From positions 1 to 47,997 of the forward strand of contig JBKPDY010000122.1 in NCBI GenBank assembly GCA_046728155.1: a DNA stretch of 47,997 bases, in the 5' to 3' direction. Within the stretch, counting starts at the first letter, position 1, and every line of letters starts with the position of its first letter. Shown here piece by piece: positions 6,622 to 15,555 of this stretch. The DNA comes from CAWDLX01 sp046728155. Lineage in GTDB: Bacteria; Actinomycetota; Actinomycetes; Mycobacteriales; Micromonosporaceae. A program made the translations under genes and the position numbers. Under the pieces are notes generated by a model that saw only the letters and a program-made list of their open reading frames with translations, did not search any database and had not been told where the DNA came from.

Positions 6622-9141
6622 ATGACGACACCATCCGAGACCGTGGTCGGTGGCTCGACCGGCGCCGCTGCCGAGGATGCGGCCGGCCGCGAGGATGCGG
6701 CCGGCAACGGGTTCGTCGGCCACGCGGGAGAGGACCCGCACCCGGAAGCCGCCGGGCAGGCCGAACCGGCGGCTGGTCCCGCTGAGCCAGCGCCGGCTGA
6801 GCCGACTCCGACCGCGTCCGAGGTCGGGCGAATCCCGACTGAGTCCACAGTGGATGGACCCGCGCCGCCCCCCCGGTACCGGGAGGTCGGGTTCGACACC
6901 GTCCACCGTGCGCTCGCCACCCCGTACGAGCACCAGCCCTACGCTGAGCTGGGTCTGCAGTTCGACGAGTACGAGCGGATCAGGCAGATCCTTGGCCGCC
7001 GGCCGACCGAGTCCGAGCTCGCCATGTACTCGATCATGTGGAGCGAACACTGCTCGTACAAGTCGAGCAAGGTCCACTTGCGACAGTTCGCGGAGAAGGC
7101 ACCCGAGTCGTCGGCGATGTTGGCGGGGATCGGCGAGAACGCCGGCGTCGTCAGGGTTTCCGACCAGCTTGCCGTGACGTTCAAGGTCGAGTCGCACAAC
7201 CATCCGTCCTTTGTGGAGCCCTACCAGGGCGCCGCCACCGGCATCGGCGGCATCGTCCGCGACATCCTGGCGATGGGCGCCCGTCCGGTTGCCGTCATGG
7301 ATCCGCTCCGCTTCGGAACCGCGGACCACGAGGACACCCGTCGGGTGCTGCCCGGCGTCGTGGCGGGCATCGGCGGGTACGGCAACTGCCTCGGTCTTCC
7401 GAACATCGGCGGTGAAGTTGTCTTCGACGAGTGCTACCAAGGCAACCCGCTGGTGAACGCCCTCTGCCTCGGCGTGCTCCCGGTTGGCCGGCTGCAGACC
7501 AGGAATGCCTCGGGGCCGGGCAACATCGTGGTGCTGATCGGAGCCAAGACCGGGCGCGACGGGATCGGGGGCGTTTCCGTACTCGCGAGCGCGACATTCG
7601 ACGACGAGAGCGGGCAGCGGCGCCCGAGCGTCCAGGTTGGCGACCCGTTCATGGAGAAGCTGCTCATCGAGGCCTGCCTGGAGATCTACGACGCCGGTCT
7701 GGTGGTCGGCATCCAGGATCTCGGCGGCGCCGGCCTCACCTGCGCCCTCTCCGAGATGGCCGCGGCCGCGGGCACGGGCATGGCGATCAACCTCGACCTG
7801 GTGCCGCTTCGTGAACCGTCGATGAGCCCCCAGGAGGTGCTCGCCTCCGAGTCGCAGGAGCGCATGCTGCTCGTCGTGACGCCGGCCGACCTCCCGGTCG
7901 TCCTGTCGATCTGTGCCCGCTGGGGCGTACTCGCGTCCGCGATCGGCGAGGTGACCGATGGTGGCCGGCTGCACATCTGGTGGAAGAGCGAGGTCGTGGT
8001 CGACGTGCCACCCGCCTCGCTCGCCGACGAGGGGCCGATCTACGCCCGCCCGATGCGGGAACCCAACGACCGACCGCTCGTGCTGGCCGACAAGGCGGAG
8101 ACACTTCCGCGGCCCAGCGAGGGCGACGACCTGCGGGCGACCGTACTGCGCCTCGCCGGCTCGCCCAATCTGTGCGACAAGACCTGGGTGACCGAGCAGT
8201 ACGACCGTTACGTACTGGGCAACACTGTCCTCGCCCAGCCCGAGGACGCCGGGCTGGTCCGGGTCGACGAGCATGCCGGGCTCGGCGTGGCCATCTCCGT
8301 CGACGGCAACGGTCGGTTCACCTGGCTCGACCCGTACGCGGGAGCAAAGCTGGCCCTGGCCGAGGCGTACCGCAACGTGGTGGTCACCGGTGCCACCCCG
8401 GTCGCCGTGACCAACTGCCTCAACTTCGGTTCCCCGGAGGACCCAACGGTCATGTGGCAGTTCGCCGAGGCGGTGCGCGGCCTCGCCGACGGCTGCCTCG
8501 AGCTCGGTATCCCGGTTACCGGTGGCAACGTCAGCTTCTATAACCAGACCGGCGGCATGCCGATCATGCCGACGCCGGTCGTGGGTGTGCTGGGTATCCT
8601 CGACAACGTGGATCGGCGGGTGCGGATGGGCTTCACCGCGCCTGGTAACGCCGTCTTCCTGCTGGGCGAGACCCGGGAGGAGCTGTCGGGTTCGGAGTGG
8701 GCGCACGTCGCTTATCGGCACCTCGGCGGCACGCCGCCGAGGGCCGACCTGGCCGCGGAACAGCGCCTGGCCGGACTCCTGGCCGAGGCCGGTCGCTCCG
8801 GGCACGTGGTGACCGCGCACGACCTCTCCGATGGTGGTCTCGCCCAGGCTCTGGTGGAGTCGTGTCTACGGCGCGGATTCGGGGCCAACATCACCCTGCC
8901 GGCCGAGCTGGAGCCGTTCGTTGCGCTCTTCAGCGAGTCGTCGGCGCGAGTCCTCGTCGAGGTCGACCCCGATCAGGCGGAGGCGTTCGCCGCTCTCGCC
9001 GCCGAGCGGGGAACGCCCTGTGCGCGGTTGGGCACCGTACGGCCGCACAGCTCGGCGCTGGCCGTGGACGGCCTGTTCGAGATTCCCCTGGATGAGCTGC
9101 GGGCGGCGTCCAGCGGGACCATGCCCGCCCTGTTCAGCTGA
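6622..9141 (+). CDS. purL: Phosphoribosylformylglycinamidine synthase subunit PurL with N-terminal extension
   Basis: PurL converts FGAR to FGAM with ATP and ammonia from PurQ. It is the short (split) form, with the AIRS-type duplicated fold. Recognisable blocks include MWSEHCSYKSSK, KVESHNHPSFVEPYQGAATGIGG, VGIQDLGGAGLTCA, TGGNVSFYNQ and AHDLSDGGLAQALVE. The product is 839 aa, about 90 residues longer at the N terminus than typical short PurL: the first 90 or so residues are Ala/Glu/Pro-rich, low complexity, and contain an exact 15-bp direct repeat (6673-6687 and 6691-6705). The ATG at 6622 has a GGAG about 8 bases upstream, which supports the extension. The catalytic body starts near YREVGFDTVHRAL. 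It is the last gene of purSQL. Confidence 0.96.
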   Translation: MTTPSETVVGGSTGAAAEDAAGREDAAGNGFVGHAGEDPHPEAAGQAEPAAGPAEPAPAEPTPTASEVGRIPTESTVDGPAPPPRYREVGFDTVHRALATPYEHQPYAELGLQFDEYERIRQILGRRPTESELAMYSIMWSEHCSYKSSKVHLRQFAEKAPESSAMLAGIGENAGVVRVSDQLAVTFKVESHNHPSFVEPYQGAATGIGGIVRDILAMGARPVAVMDPLRFGTADHEDTRRVLPGVVAGIGGYGNCLGLPNIGGEVVFDECYQGNPLVNALCLGVLPVGRLQTRNASGPGNIVVLIGAKTGRDGIGGVSVLASATFDDESGQRRPSVQVGDPFMEKLLIEACLEIYDAGLVVGIQDLGGAGLTCALSEMAAAAGTGMAINLDLVPLREPSMSPQEVLASESQERMLLVVTPADLPVVLSICARWGVLASAIGEVTDGGRLHIWWKSEVVVDVPPASLADEGPIYARPMREPNDRPLVLADKAETLPRPSEGDDLRATVLRLAGSPNLCDKTWVTEQYDRYVLGNTVLAQPEDAGLVRVDEHAGLGVAISVDGNGRFTWLDPYAGAKLALAEAYRNVVVTGATPVAVTNCLNFGSPEDPTVMWQFAEAVRGLADGCLELGIPVTGGNVSFYNQTGGMPIMPTPVVGVLGILDNVDRRVRMGFTAPGNAVFLLGETREELSGSEWAHVAYRHLGGTPPRADLAAEQRLAGLLAEAGRSGHVVTAHDLSDGGLAQALVESCLRRGFGANITLPAELEPFVALFSESSARVLVEVDPDQAEAFAALAAERGTPCARLGTVRPHSSALAVDGLFEIPLDELRAASSGTMPALFS

Positions 9142-9327
9142 CGGCAGCGCGGGTCCGCACGGTGGCAGCCGACCACAAGGTCGCCGTGATGGCGCCGAAA
9201 GCGCCGCCACGCGTCGTTTCCGGTACTGGGACACTGATCTCCAGCCGGTCATCCTGGAATGTGAGATGGACATGCCGTCCACCACCCTGGCTGCCACTGC
9301 AGTACGCGAAGTTTGCGAGTCCTGAGA
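9142..9327. other. Short gap between purL and a convergent gene, with a start-less open frame
   Basis: No gene with a standard start was found. On the minus strand an open frame ending at TGA 9134-9136 encodes a plausible 50-residue segment (HVHLTFQDDRLEISVPVPET, then a hydrophobic helix-like stretch), but it has no ATG, GTG or TTG at its upstream end before running into the neighbouring gene. It may be a small gene with an unusual start, a decayed gene, or chance. Confidence 0.25.
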
Positions 9328-10791
9328 TCAGTCGTCGAGCCAGTCCACGCGTCGATCGTGCGGCGGGGTGCCCTGCCGTGGCGCACGCGGATCGGGTTCG
9401 CCCTGGCCGTGTCCGGGCGGGTGAGCCCCACCGTGCGGTGGTTGGCCGTACCCGCCTTGATACTGCTGCGGACCGTAGGCGTTGCCGTACGGGTCGGGCT
9501 GGCCGTAGTTGGGCGGGGCGCCGCCGGGGTAGCCGGGGTTGCCGTACCCGCCCGGGCCGCCCTGACCGCCGTACTGGCCTGAGGCGTACGGGTTCTGGCC
9601 GTACCCGGGCGGCGGGGGTCCCCCATGCGGGCCGACCCGGCCGTGCATCTGTGTCGGCACGTCCGCCAGCGGCGAGCGGGCGATCATCGTCTGGTCCCCG
9701 CGTGGCCCGCCGGGTGGCCTACCGCCCGGGCCGCCCCGCATGACCGCAGTCGGTTCGGGTGCACGGCGTGACGGCGGATGCGGCGGACGCGGGCCGCCAC
9801 GGCCGGGTCCACCGCGGCCGGGACCCCGACCCACCGTCGCGTCGTCGTCGTCCTCGTCGCCCTTGCGGCGGATCAGCAGGATCACGATCGCGGCGACGCC
9901 CAGAGCGACCAGGACACCGCCGATCGCGATCAGCAACCACGAGAGTCCTCCGCCCCCACCGGAGCCGGTCGCGCCAACCGTGTTCCCTTCGTCGATGGAA
10001 GATACCGGGGGGCCGGTCGGCGTCAGCGACGACGAGGTCGGCGGGCCTGATGTGACGGTGGGTTTCATCGCGAAGTGCAGGTTGGTGATGGCCTGACCGG
10101 CGACGCCCTGCTTGGCCTCTTGATAGTTCTCGTATCCGTCCTTGGTGACGACGAACGCGATGACTCCGGGTGTGATCGGCTTGTCCGGGGTAGAAACGAT
10201 CCTGAACTTGCCATCCTTGTCGGTGCCCACCGCCCAGTTGTGGGGCGGGTTGGCCGAGTCCTGCGCGGTCACGCGGGCGTTGGCGATGCCGGAGCCCTTG
10301 AAAATGTCGACCACTTGACCTGAGAGCTGCGGCACCGACTGCTGCTGGGCCGGCCCGGAGACGGACAGATCCGCTGACTCGTTGGCGGATTCGCCGGCGA
10401 TCGTGACATCGATCTCGACCTTGCCTGCCTTCGTCTGGCCCGGGTCGACCGAGCCGGCGCTGAGGGTGGCGCTGAACTCAGGAGAAGTCTGCCCGTCCGG
10501 CACGGGTTGAACGAACTGGCACTGACCTTGGCAACTCATCACGCCTTGAAGATCACCGGTGAATCTGACGTTCACGTGCGCGGAGGTGTCACCAACAGTT
10601 TGGTCGTTGTTGTTGGTGATCGTGAATTTGAGCGACGTGCTTCCACCGCTCTGCAATTGACCGTTTGGAAGTGTGATCTGCACTGTGGGGGCTTTGGCTA
10701 GCGCGGGTGAAGCGACGCCGACGATGCCAGTCGCCGCCGCGAACAGGACGACTGCAGCGCGAATCACCCACGCACGTTGGTGCGTACTCAC
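9328..10791 (-). CDS. Secreted/membrane-anchored carboxypeptidase regulatory-like domain protein
   Basis: The 487-aa product starts at GTG 10791. A signal peptide covers about residues 1-32 (hydrophobic AAVVLFAAATGIVG, cleavage near ALA-KAP). An extracellular beta-rich domain with a disulfide-like CQGQC pair follows, then a CarboxypepD_reg-like Ig fold (SGQVVDIFKGSGIANARVTA). A Pro/Ser/Thr linker leads to one transmembrane helix (LSWLLIAIGGVLVALGVAAI). The cytoplasmic tail of about 170 residues is basic, Gly/Pro/Tyr/Gln-rich and low complexity. No enzyme motif is visible. The arrangement, an outside sensor-like domain and a disordered inner tail, suggests surface display or protein binding, which is inference. 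The longer frame upstream of 10791 is rejected because it runs across an intergenic region and an opposing gene. Confidence 0.85.
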   Translation of the reverse strand: MSTHQRAWVIRAAVVLFAAATGIVGVASPALAKAPTVQITLPNGQLQSGGSTSLKFTITNNNDQTVGDTSAHVNVRFTGDLQGVMSCQGQCQFVQPVPDGQTSPEFSATLSAGSVDPGQTKAGKVEIDVTIAGESANESADLSVSGPAQQQSVPQLSGQVVDIFKGSGIANARVTAQDSANPPHNWAVGTDKDGKFRIVSTPDKPITPGVIAFVVTKDGYENYQEAKQGVAGQAITNLHFAMKPTVTSGPPTSSSLTPTGPPVSSIDEGNTVGATGSGGGGGLSWLLIAIGGVLVALGVAAIVILLIRRKGDEDDDDATVGRGPGRGGPGRGGPRPPHPPSRRAPEPTAVMRGGPGGRPPGGPRGDQTMIARSPLADVPTQMHGRVGPHGGPPPPGYGQNPYASGQYGGQGGPGGYGNPGYPGGAPPNYGQPDPYGNAYGPQQYQGGYGQPPHGGAHPPGHGQGEPDPRAPRQGTPPHDRRVDWLDD

Positions 10792-10929
10792 GCCCCCACG
10801 CCCCTTCCGGTACTTCAGCACGCCTGGATCCACGCAGCGCGCATCGCAGCAACTATGCCCTGTCAGCCATCGTGCGCGCGACCCAGGGCCGGCGGTTTGT
10901 GCGTGTCTGTCGAGTCGTATCGTCCAGCC

Positions 10930-11325
10930 GTGTCCCGCGGTGTGGCCGATTCTTCCGCTGTGTCCGCAACCGTCGATGCTCTCGCGACCGGAGGCGTGAT
11001 CGAACCGGCCACGCTTCGGGACGCGGTACGGGCGCTGCTCAGGCTGCTCCGGGAACGGGCACCCGGCCGATCGGTGGAGATGCGTGTTCCTCCATATGGC
11101 GCGATTCAATGTGTGGCCGGGCCGCGGCATACGCGCGGCACACCGCCCAATGTCGTGGAGACCGATCCGATCACATTCGTCCGTTTGGCCACCGGTGGGA
11201 TCACATGGGCCGACGCGGTCGCGGCGGGCCGGGTCAGTGCGAGCGGCACCCGCGCTGACCTTTCCGCATGCCTCCCTGTCTGGCCGGATGCACCGGCGTC
11301 GATCCCGTCGACCGCCGGCGAGTGA
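10930..11325 (+). CDS. Sterol carrier family protein (small, actinobacterial)
   Basis: The 131-aa product, counted from GTG 10930, matches the small actinobacterial sterol-carrier-like proteins often encoded near purF. Diagnostic segments are RAVRALLRLL, RSVEMRVPPYGAIQC, GPRHTRGTPPNVVETDP, and the C-terminal GITWADAVAAGRVSASGTRADLS. The last part resembles the SCP2-like end of the fold. Ligand and role are unknown. In-frame GTG codons at 10903 and 10942 are alternative starts; no strong ribosome binding site separates them. It is divergent from the secreted protein gene at 10791 and sits upstream of purF. Confidence 0.75.
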   Translation: MSRGVADSSAVSATVDALATGGVIEPATLRDAVRALLRLLRERAPGRSVEMRVPPYGAIQCVAGPRHTRGTPPNVVETDPITFVRLATGGITWADAVAAGRVSASGTRADLSACLPVWPDAPASIPSTAGE

Positions 11326-11599
11326 CCCGGCTCGCCGGCAATGGCGTGGCGTACGCATCGGGCTCCGTACGACGCGTACGGTCGCCTCGTGGTTCAAGCC
11401 GATCTCCGCCGGCCCCTGCGCGCCACCGCAGGACGAGCGCGGGGCAGCTTGACGGCTACATACAGCGGCGGAATCATGGCTGTCCGTCATGTTCTCCACC
11501 CGCGTAGACTGAGGAGTCATCCGCGGCAGGCCCCTTCGCCGGGACCTGGCAGATGATCAATCCGGATCTGTCCACGGGCTAGCGAGCGAGGAGCGGCAG
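11326..11599. promoter_or_regulatory. purF upstream region, no gene seen
   Basis: No supported gene lies here. A TAGACT hexamer at 11505-11510 fits an actinobacterial -10 box, but no good -35 partner was found. A GAGCGAGGAGCG stretch at 11584-11595 includes the purF ribosome binding site. Confidence 0.35.
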
Positions 11600-13135
11600 G
11601 TGCCTCGAGGCGACGGGCGGCTCACCCACGACGTGCCAGACCAGCCGGGTCCGCAGGACGAGTGCGGCGTGTTCGGCGTCTGGGCGCCGGGCGAAGAGGT
11701 CGCCAAGCTCACGTACTTCGGCCTGTACGCGTTGCAGCACCGTGGTCAGGAGGCAGCCGGCATCGCGGTCAGCGACGGTACGGGCGTCGTGGTGTACAAG
11801 GATCTCGGCCTCGTGGCACAGGTCTTCGATGAGGCGACGCTCTCCAGTCTCGTGGGCCACATCGCGGTCGGGCACAACCGCTACTCCACGACCGGTGGCT
11901 CGACCTGGGAGAACGCCCAACCGACCCTGCGGGCGACGCCGATCGGCGGTGACGGACGAGTGGCGGCCACGATCGCGCTCGCCCACAACGGCAACCTGGT
12001 CAACACGGCCGCGCTCGCCCGGCAGGTGGCCGAGCTGGGCCAGGTGGAGAGCGCCACCTCCGACTCCGCGATCGTCTCCACACTGCTCGCCTCCCGCCCG
12101 GACATCTCGGTCGAGGCGGCCGCGATGGCGTTGCTGCCCACGTTGCAGGGCGCATTCTGTCTCGTCTTCATGGACGAGGACACCCTTTACGCCGCCCGCG
12201 ACCGCCATGGAGTGCACCCGCTGGTGCTTGGCCGGCTGGAACGCGGCTGGGTGGTCGCGAGCGAGACCGCCGCGCTGGACATCGTCGGCGCGAGCGTTGT
12301 CCGCGAGATCGAGCCGGGCGAGCTGGTCGCGATCGACGAACATGGCCTGAGATCGAACCGGTTCGCCAATCCTGACCCCAAGGGCTGTCTGTTCGAGTAC
12401 GTGTACCTCGCCCGTCCGGACACGACGATCGCCGGGCGCGGAGTCTATGGCGCCCGGGTGGAGATCGGGCGGACTCTGGCCAGGGAACAGCCCGCCGAGG
12501 CGGACCTCGTCATCCCGGTCCCTGATTCGGGTACGCCGGCGGCGATCGGTTACGCCAAGGAGTCCGGCATTCCCTACGGGCAGGGGTTGGTCAAGAACGC
12601 GTACGTCGGCCGTACCTTCATCCAGCCGAGCCAGACCATCCGTCAGCTCGGCATCCGGCTCAAGCTCAACCCTTTGCGCGATGTGATCCGTGGCCGGCGG
12701 ATCGTCGTCGTGGACGATACGATCGTGCGGGGGAACACGCAGCGGGCGATCGTGCGCATGCTCCGCGAGGCCGGCGCCCTCGAGGTGCACATCCGCATCT
12801 CCTCGCCGCCGGTGACGTGGCCGTGCTTCTACGGGATCGACTTCGCCACTAAGGCGGAGCTGCTCGCCAACGGGCTGGACATCGACGAGATCCGGCGATC
12901 CCTCGGTGCCGACTCGCTCGGCTACGTCTCGCTCGACGGTCTCGTGGCCGCGACCGAGCAGCCTCGAAACCGGCTCTGCCGGGCCTGCTTCGACGGCGAG
13001 TACCCGATTGCACTGCCTGCCGACGACCCGATCGGCAAGCACATCCTGGAGGGCGTGGAGCGGCGAGTTGGCTCGCTCACCGTACCGGCACCGGCCGTGC
13101 CGCATGTGCCGGCCGGGGCGTTGCTCCATACCTGA
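11600..13135 (+). CDS. purF: Amidophosphoribosyltransferase
   Basis: PurF makes phosphoribosylamine from PRPP and glutamine, the committed and feedback-regulated purine step. The 511-aa protein starts at GTG 11600 after a clear GAGGAG site with 6-base spacing. The N-terminal glutaminase begins at C22 in DECGVFGVW, so a 21-residue propeptide must be removed to expose the nucleophile. GHNRYSTTGGSTWENAQP and the ALQHRGQEAAGIAV block are family motifs. The PRPP-binding loop is RIVVVDDTIVRGNTQ near the C-terminal half. CPYGQGL-type residues are represented by SGIPYGQGLVKNAYVGRTFI. purM follows after 63 bases. Confidence 0.97.
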   Translation: MPRGDGRLTHDVPDQPGPQDECGVFGVWAPGEEVAKLTYFGLYALQHRGQEAAGIAVSDGTGVVVYKDLGLVAQVFDEATLSSLVGHIAVGHNRYSTTGGSTWENAQPTLRATPIGGDGRVAATIALAHNGNLVNTAALARQVAELGQVESATSDSAIVSTLLASRPDISVEAAAMALLPTLQGAFCLVFMDEDTLYAARDRHGVHPLVLGRLERGWVVASETAALDIVGASVVREIEPGELVAIDEHGLRSNRFANPDPKGCLFEYVYLARPDTTIAGRGVYGARVEIGRTLAREQPAEADLVIPVPDSGTPAAIGYAKESGIPYGQGLVKNAYVGRTFIQPSQTIRQLGIRLKLNPLRDVIRGRRIVVVDDTIVRGNTQRAIVRMLREAGALEVHIRISSPPVTWPCFYGIDFATKAELLANGLDIDEIRRSLGADSLGYVSLDGLVAATEQPRNRLCRACFDGEYPIALPADDPIGKHILEGVERRVGSLTVPAPAVPHVPAGALLHT

Positions 13136-13198
13136 CCGAGCGTCAGACCTCCGGCATCGGATGTCGGCGCCGGGAGGCTCAGCAGCAAGGGGAGTACC

Positions 13199-14329
13199 GT
13201 GACGCACGTGACCGAGCGCACCGCTAAGGCAGCGGGCGCACCGGACGGGGTTTCCTTCGGCGAGCGCGAGTACCGCCGGACAGTCACCTACGCCGACGCG
13301 GGCGTGTCCATTCACGCCGGTGAGACGGCGGTGAACCTGCTCAAGACCAAGGTCCCGCGAGCGTGGCGCCCCGAGGTGGTCGGTGACCTCGGCGGCTTCG
13401 CCGGACTGTTCCGACTCGACATGAAGAAGTATCGGCAGCCCCTGCTCGCATCGTCCACCGACGGTGTCGGTACCAAGCTCGTGATCGCCCAACAGATGGA
13501 CGTGCACGACACCGTCGGCATCGATCTGGTCGCGATGGTGGTTGACGATCTCGTGGCCTGCGGAGCCGAGCCGCTGTTCCTGCTCGACTACATCGCCTGC
13601 GGCGAGGTCGTGCCGGACAAGGTCGCGTCGATCGCCGCCGGGATCGTCGACGGTTGCCGTACGGCGGGCTGCGCTCTGCTCGGCGGGGAGACGGCGGAAC
13701 ACCCCGGCGTCCTCCGGCCGAATGAGTACGACCTCGCGGCGACCGGCGTCGGAGTCGTCGAATCCGATCGCGTCCTCGGGCCGCACCGCGTACAGCCCGG
13801 CGATGTGGTGATCGCCATGGGCTCGAGCGGTCTGCACTCCAACGGGTACTCACTCGTGCGCCACGTCCTGCTCGGGATCAGCCGGATGAAGCTCGAGGGC
13901 GTTGTGGACGACTTCGACAACCAGCGCACGCTGGGCCAGGAGCTGCTGACGCCGACCCGGATCTATACGAAGGATTGCCTGAAACTCAACGCCGAGACGG
14001 AGCTGCACGCACTGGCCCACATCACCGGCGGTGGCGTGCCCGGCAATCTGGTGCGGGTACTGCCCGATGGCGTCGACGCCGTGGTCGACCGCTCAACGTG
14101 GCGACCGCAGCCCGTCTTCGATCTCGTTCAGCGCAAGGGCCGCATAGAACAGTCCGAAATGGAGTCGACGTTCAACATGGGCATCGGCATGATGGCGATC
14201 GTCCCACCCGACGACGGCGACCGGGCGCTGGCGATGCTACGCGGTCGCAGCGTCGACGCGTGGATGGCCGGCGAGATCGTCACCGGCTCCGGTCGGGTGA
14301 GGATGACCGGCTCGTACAGCGGCGGCTGA
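13199..14329 (+). CDS. purM: Phosphoribosylformylglycinamidine cyclo-ligase
   Basis: PurM closes the imidazole ring, turning FGAM to AIR with ATP. Family motifs are YADAGVSIHAGE near residue 30, ASSTDGVGTKLVIA, GGETAEHPGV, SSGLHSNGYSLVR, and HITGGGVPGNLVRVLP. The length from GTG 13199 is 376 aa. AAGGGGAG lies 4 bases upstream; an in-frame GTG at 13208 (VTERTAK) is an alternative with a longer spacer. It probably shares transcription with purF. A 98-base gap containing a -10-like box separates it from the radical SAM gene. Confidence 0.97.
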   Translation: MTHVTERTAKAAGAPDGVSFGEREYRRTVTYADAGVSIHAGETAVNLLKTKVPRAWRPEVVGDLGGFAGLFRLDMKKYRQPLLASSTDGVGTKLVIAQQMDVHDTVGIDLVAMVVDDLVACGAEPLFLLDYIACGEVVPDKVASIAAGIVDGCRTAGCALLGGETAEHPGVLRPNEYDLAATGVGVVESDRVLGPHRVQPGDVVIAMGSSGLHSNGYSLVRHVLLGISRMKLEGVVDDFDNQRTLGQELLTPTRIYTKDCLKLNAETELHALAHITGGGVPGNLVRVLPDGVDAVVDRSTWRPQPVFDLVQRKGRIEQSEMESTFNMGIGMMAIVPPDDGDRALAMLRGRSVDAWMAGEIVTGSGRVRMTGSYSGG

Positions 14330-14390
14330 GTCACCGCGCAGTGATCATCCAATGACGCAAATAGCCCTTTCCGGTATAGACGCATCCACC

Positions 14391-14396
14391 TAGTCT
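14391..14396 (+). promoter_or_regulatory. Candidate -10 box of the radical SAM/RiPP pair
   Basis: TAGTCT fits the TANNNT consensus of actinobacterial -10 elements. It lies in a locally AT-richer stretch between purM and the radical SAM gene. A start of transcription near 14403 would leave the GGGGAGGG Shine-Dalgarno (14417-14424) and GTG 14428 on the transcript, and would make the earlier ATG 14401 unlikely unless leaderless. No strong -35 was found. Confidence 0.4.
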
Positions 14397-14427
14397 TGAT
14401 ATGCGCCTACGACTCCGGGGAGGGCTC

Positions 14428-15555
14428 GTGTCACGTCAGGGCTCTCGACAGTGGTCAGGAATGCGCGGAATCAGCGCCGTCCCCTCGTACGTCATCATGC
14501 AGCCGACGACACTGTGCAATTTGGACTGTGTCTACTGCTACCTACCGCATCGCGGAATCGATCGACGGATGCCGGTACCCGTGGCCCGGGCCGTCGCGGC
14601 GACCGTCAATCAGTGGGCGGCCGGGGTCGAGCGCTTCTCCGTCATCTGGCACGGTGGTGAACCGCTCGCCGCGGGACGGGCCCACCTCGGTGCCCTGATG
14701 GCCGAGTTCGAAGGGGTCGAGCATCACATACAGACCAACGCGACGCTCATCGACGACGAGTGGTGCGAGTTCTTCGCCAGCCGGCGCGTGCGGATCGGCC
14801 TGAGCATCGACGGGCCGGCCGACCGTACGGCGCAGCGTCTGCTCCGCGGCGGCAGTCCGGCGTACGCACGGATCGTCAAGGGGATGCAGACGCTACGCCG
14901 CCACGGACTGCCGTTCTCCGCGCTGTGTGTGGTCTCCGATCCGGGGCCGGGCGTCGCGGCCGAGCTGTACCGCTACTTCGTGGAGCTGGATGTCGGGGTG
15001 CTCGGAGTGAACCTGGAGGAGCAGGAGGGCGTAAACAAGCGTTCGAACGCCCACGATGACGCGGCCGTGCGAGCGTTCTGGGCCGAGCTCACCGGCGAGT
15101 GGCGAAAGGATCCCCGGGTGGAGGTCCGCGAGGTCGAGTGGGCCCTCCGCTACGCCGGGGCGGCTCTGGCCGGCCAGGCAGACGACCTGCTGCCCCGGCG
15201 GCACGACCCGATCCCGACCATCGCTTTCGACGGCCGGGTCGTGCTCCTCTCCCCCGAGCTCGCCGGATTCGCCTCAGACCGGTACGCCGACTTCTCCTCG
15301 GGGTCGGTGCTCGACCAGCCGTTGGCCGAGATCGTGGCGGACGCCGCGGCGAAGCCGAGGGGATGGATCGCGGAGTACCTCACCGGCGTGGAGCGGTGCC
15401 GCGAGACGTGCCCGTACTTCGGGTTCTGCGGCGGCGCACACGCCGCCAACAGGTACTTCGAGCAGGGCCGATTCGACGGCACGCAGACACGGCACTGCCG
15501 CAACAGCAAGATCTCGCTTCTGGAGGGGGTCCTCGACCATGCCCGAGCAGCCTGA
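14428..15555 (+). CDS. Radical SAM/SPASM-type peptide maturase, likely cyclophane-forming (AmcB-like)
   Basis: From GTG 14428 the product is 375 aa. The radical SAM cluster motif CX3CX2C is C30, C34, C37 in LCNLDCVYCYLP; WHGGEPL, QTNATLIDDEW and IGLSIDGPAD are standard downstream blocks of SPASM-type maturases. The C terminus carries further cysteines in ERCRETCPYFGFCGG and TRHCRNS (about C324, C328, C334, C357), expected to hold an auxiliary Fe-S cluster. The overall pattern, including the GGAHAANRYFEQG segment, resembles FxsB-like and three-residue cyclophane synthases. The gene overlaps by 17 bases a small ORF encoding a precursor-like peptide with repeated aromatic triplets. ATG 14401 and ATG 14461 are alternative starts; 14428 has the best ribosome binding site (GGGGAGGG). 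I recall families named AmcB and AmcA with this arrangement, but the assignment is from memory. Confidence 0.88.
   Translation: MSRQGSRQWSGMRGISAVPSYVIMQPTTLCNLDCVYCYLPHRGIDRRMPVPVARAVAATVNQWAAGVERFSVIWHGGEPLAAGRAHLGALMAEFEGVEHHIQTNATLIDDEWCEFFASRRVRIGLSIDGPADRTAQRLLRGGSPAYARIVKGMQTLRRHGLPFSALCVVSDPGPGVAAELYRYFVELDVGVLGVNLEEQEGVNKRSNAHDDAAVRAFWAELTGEWRKDPRVEVREVEWALRYAGAALAGQADDLLPRRHDPIPTIAFDGRVVLLSPELAGFASDRYADFSSGSVLDQPLAEIVADAAAKPRGWIAEYLTGVERCRETCPYFGFCGGAHAANRYFEQGRFDGTQTRHCRNSKISLLEGVLDHARAA

Noticed and set aside
6502..8820. A 772-codon minus-strand frame antisense to purQ and purL.
   Set aside because: Shadow of purL; composition is His/Arg/Gly-rich with no family features.
11579..13837. 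A 752-codon minus-strand frame antisense to purF and purM.
   Set aside because: Shadow of two certain genes; no plausible protein content.
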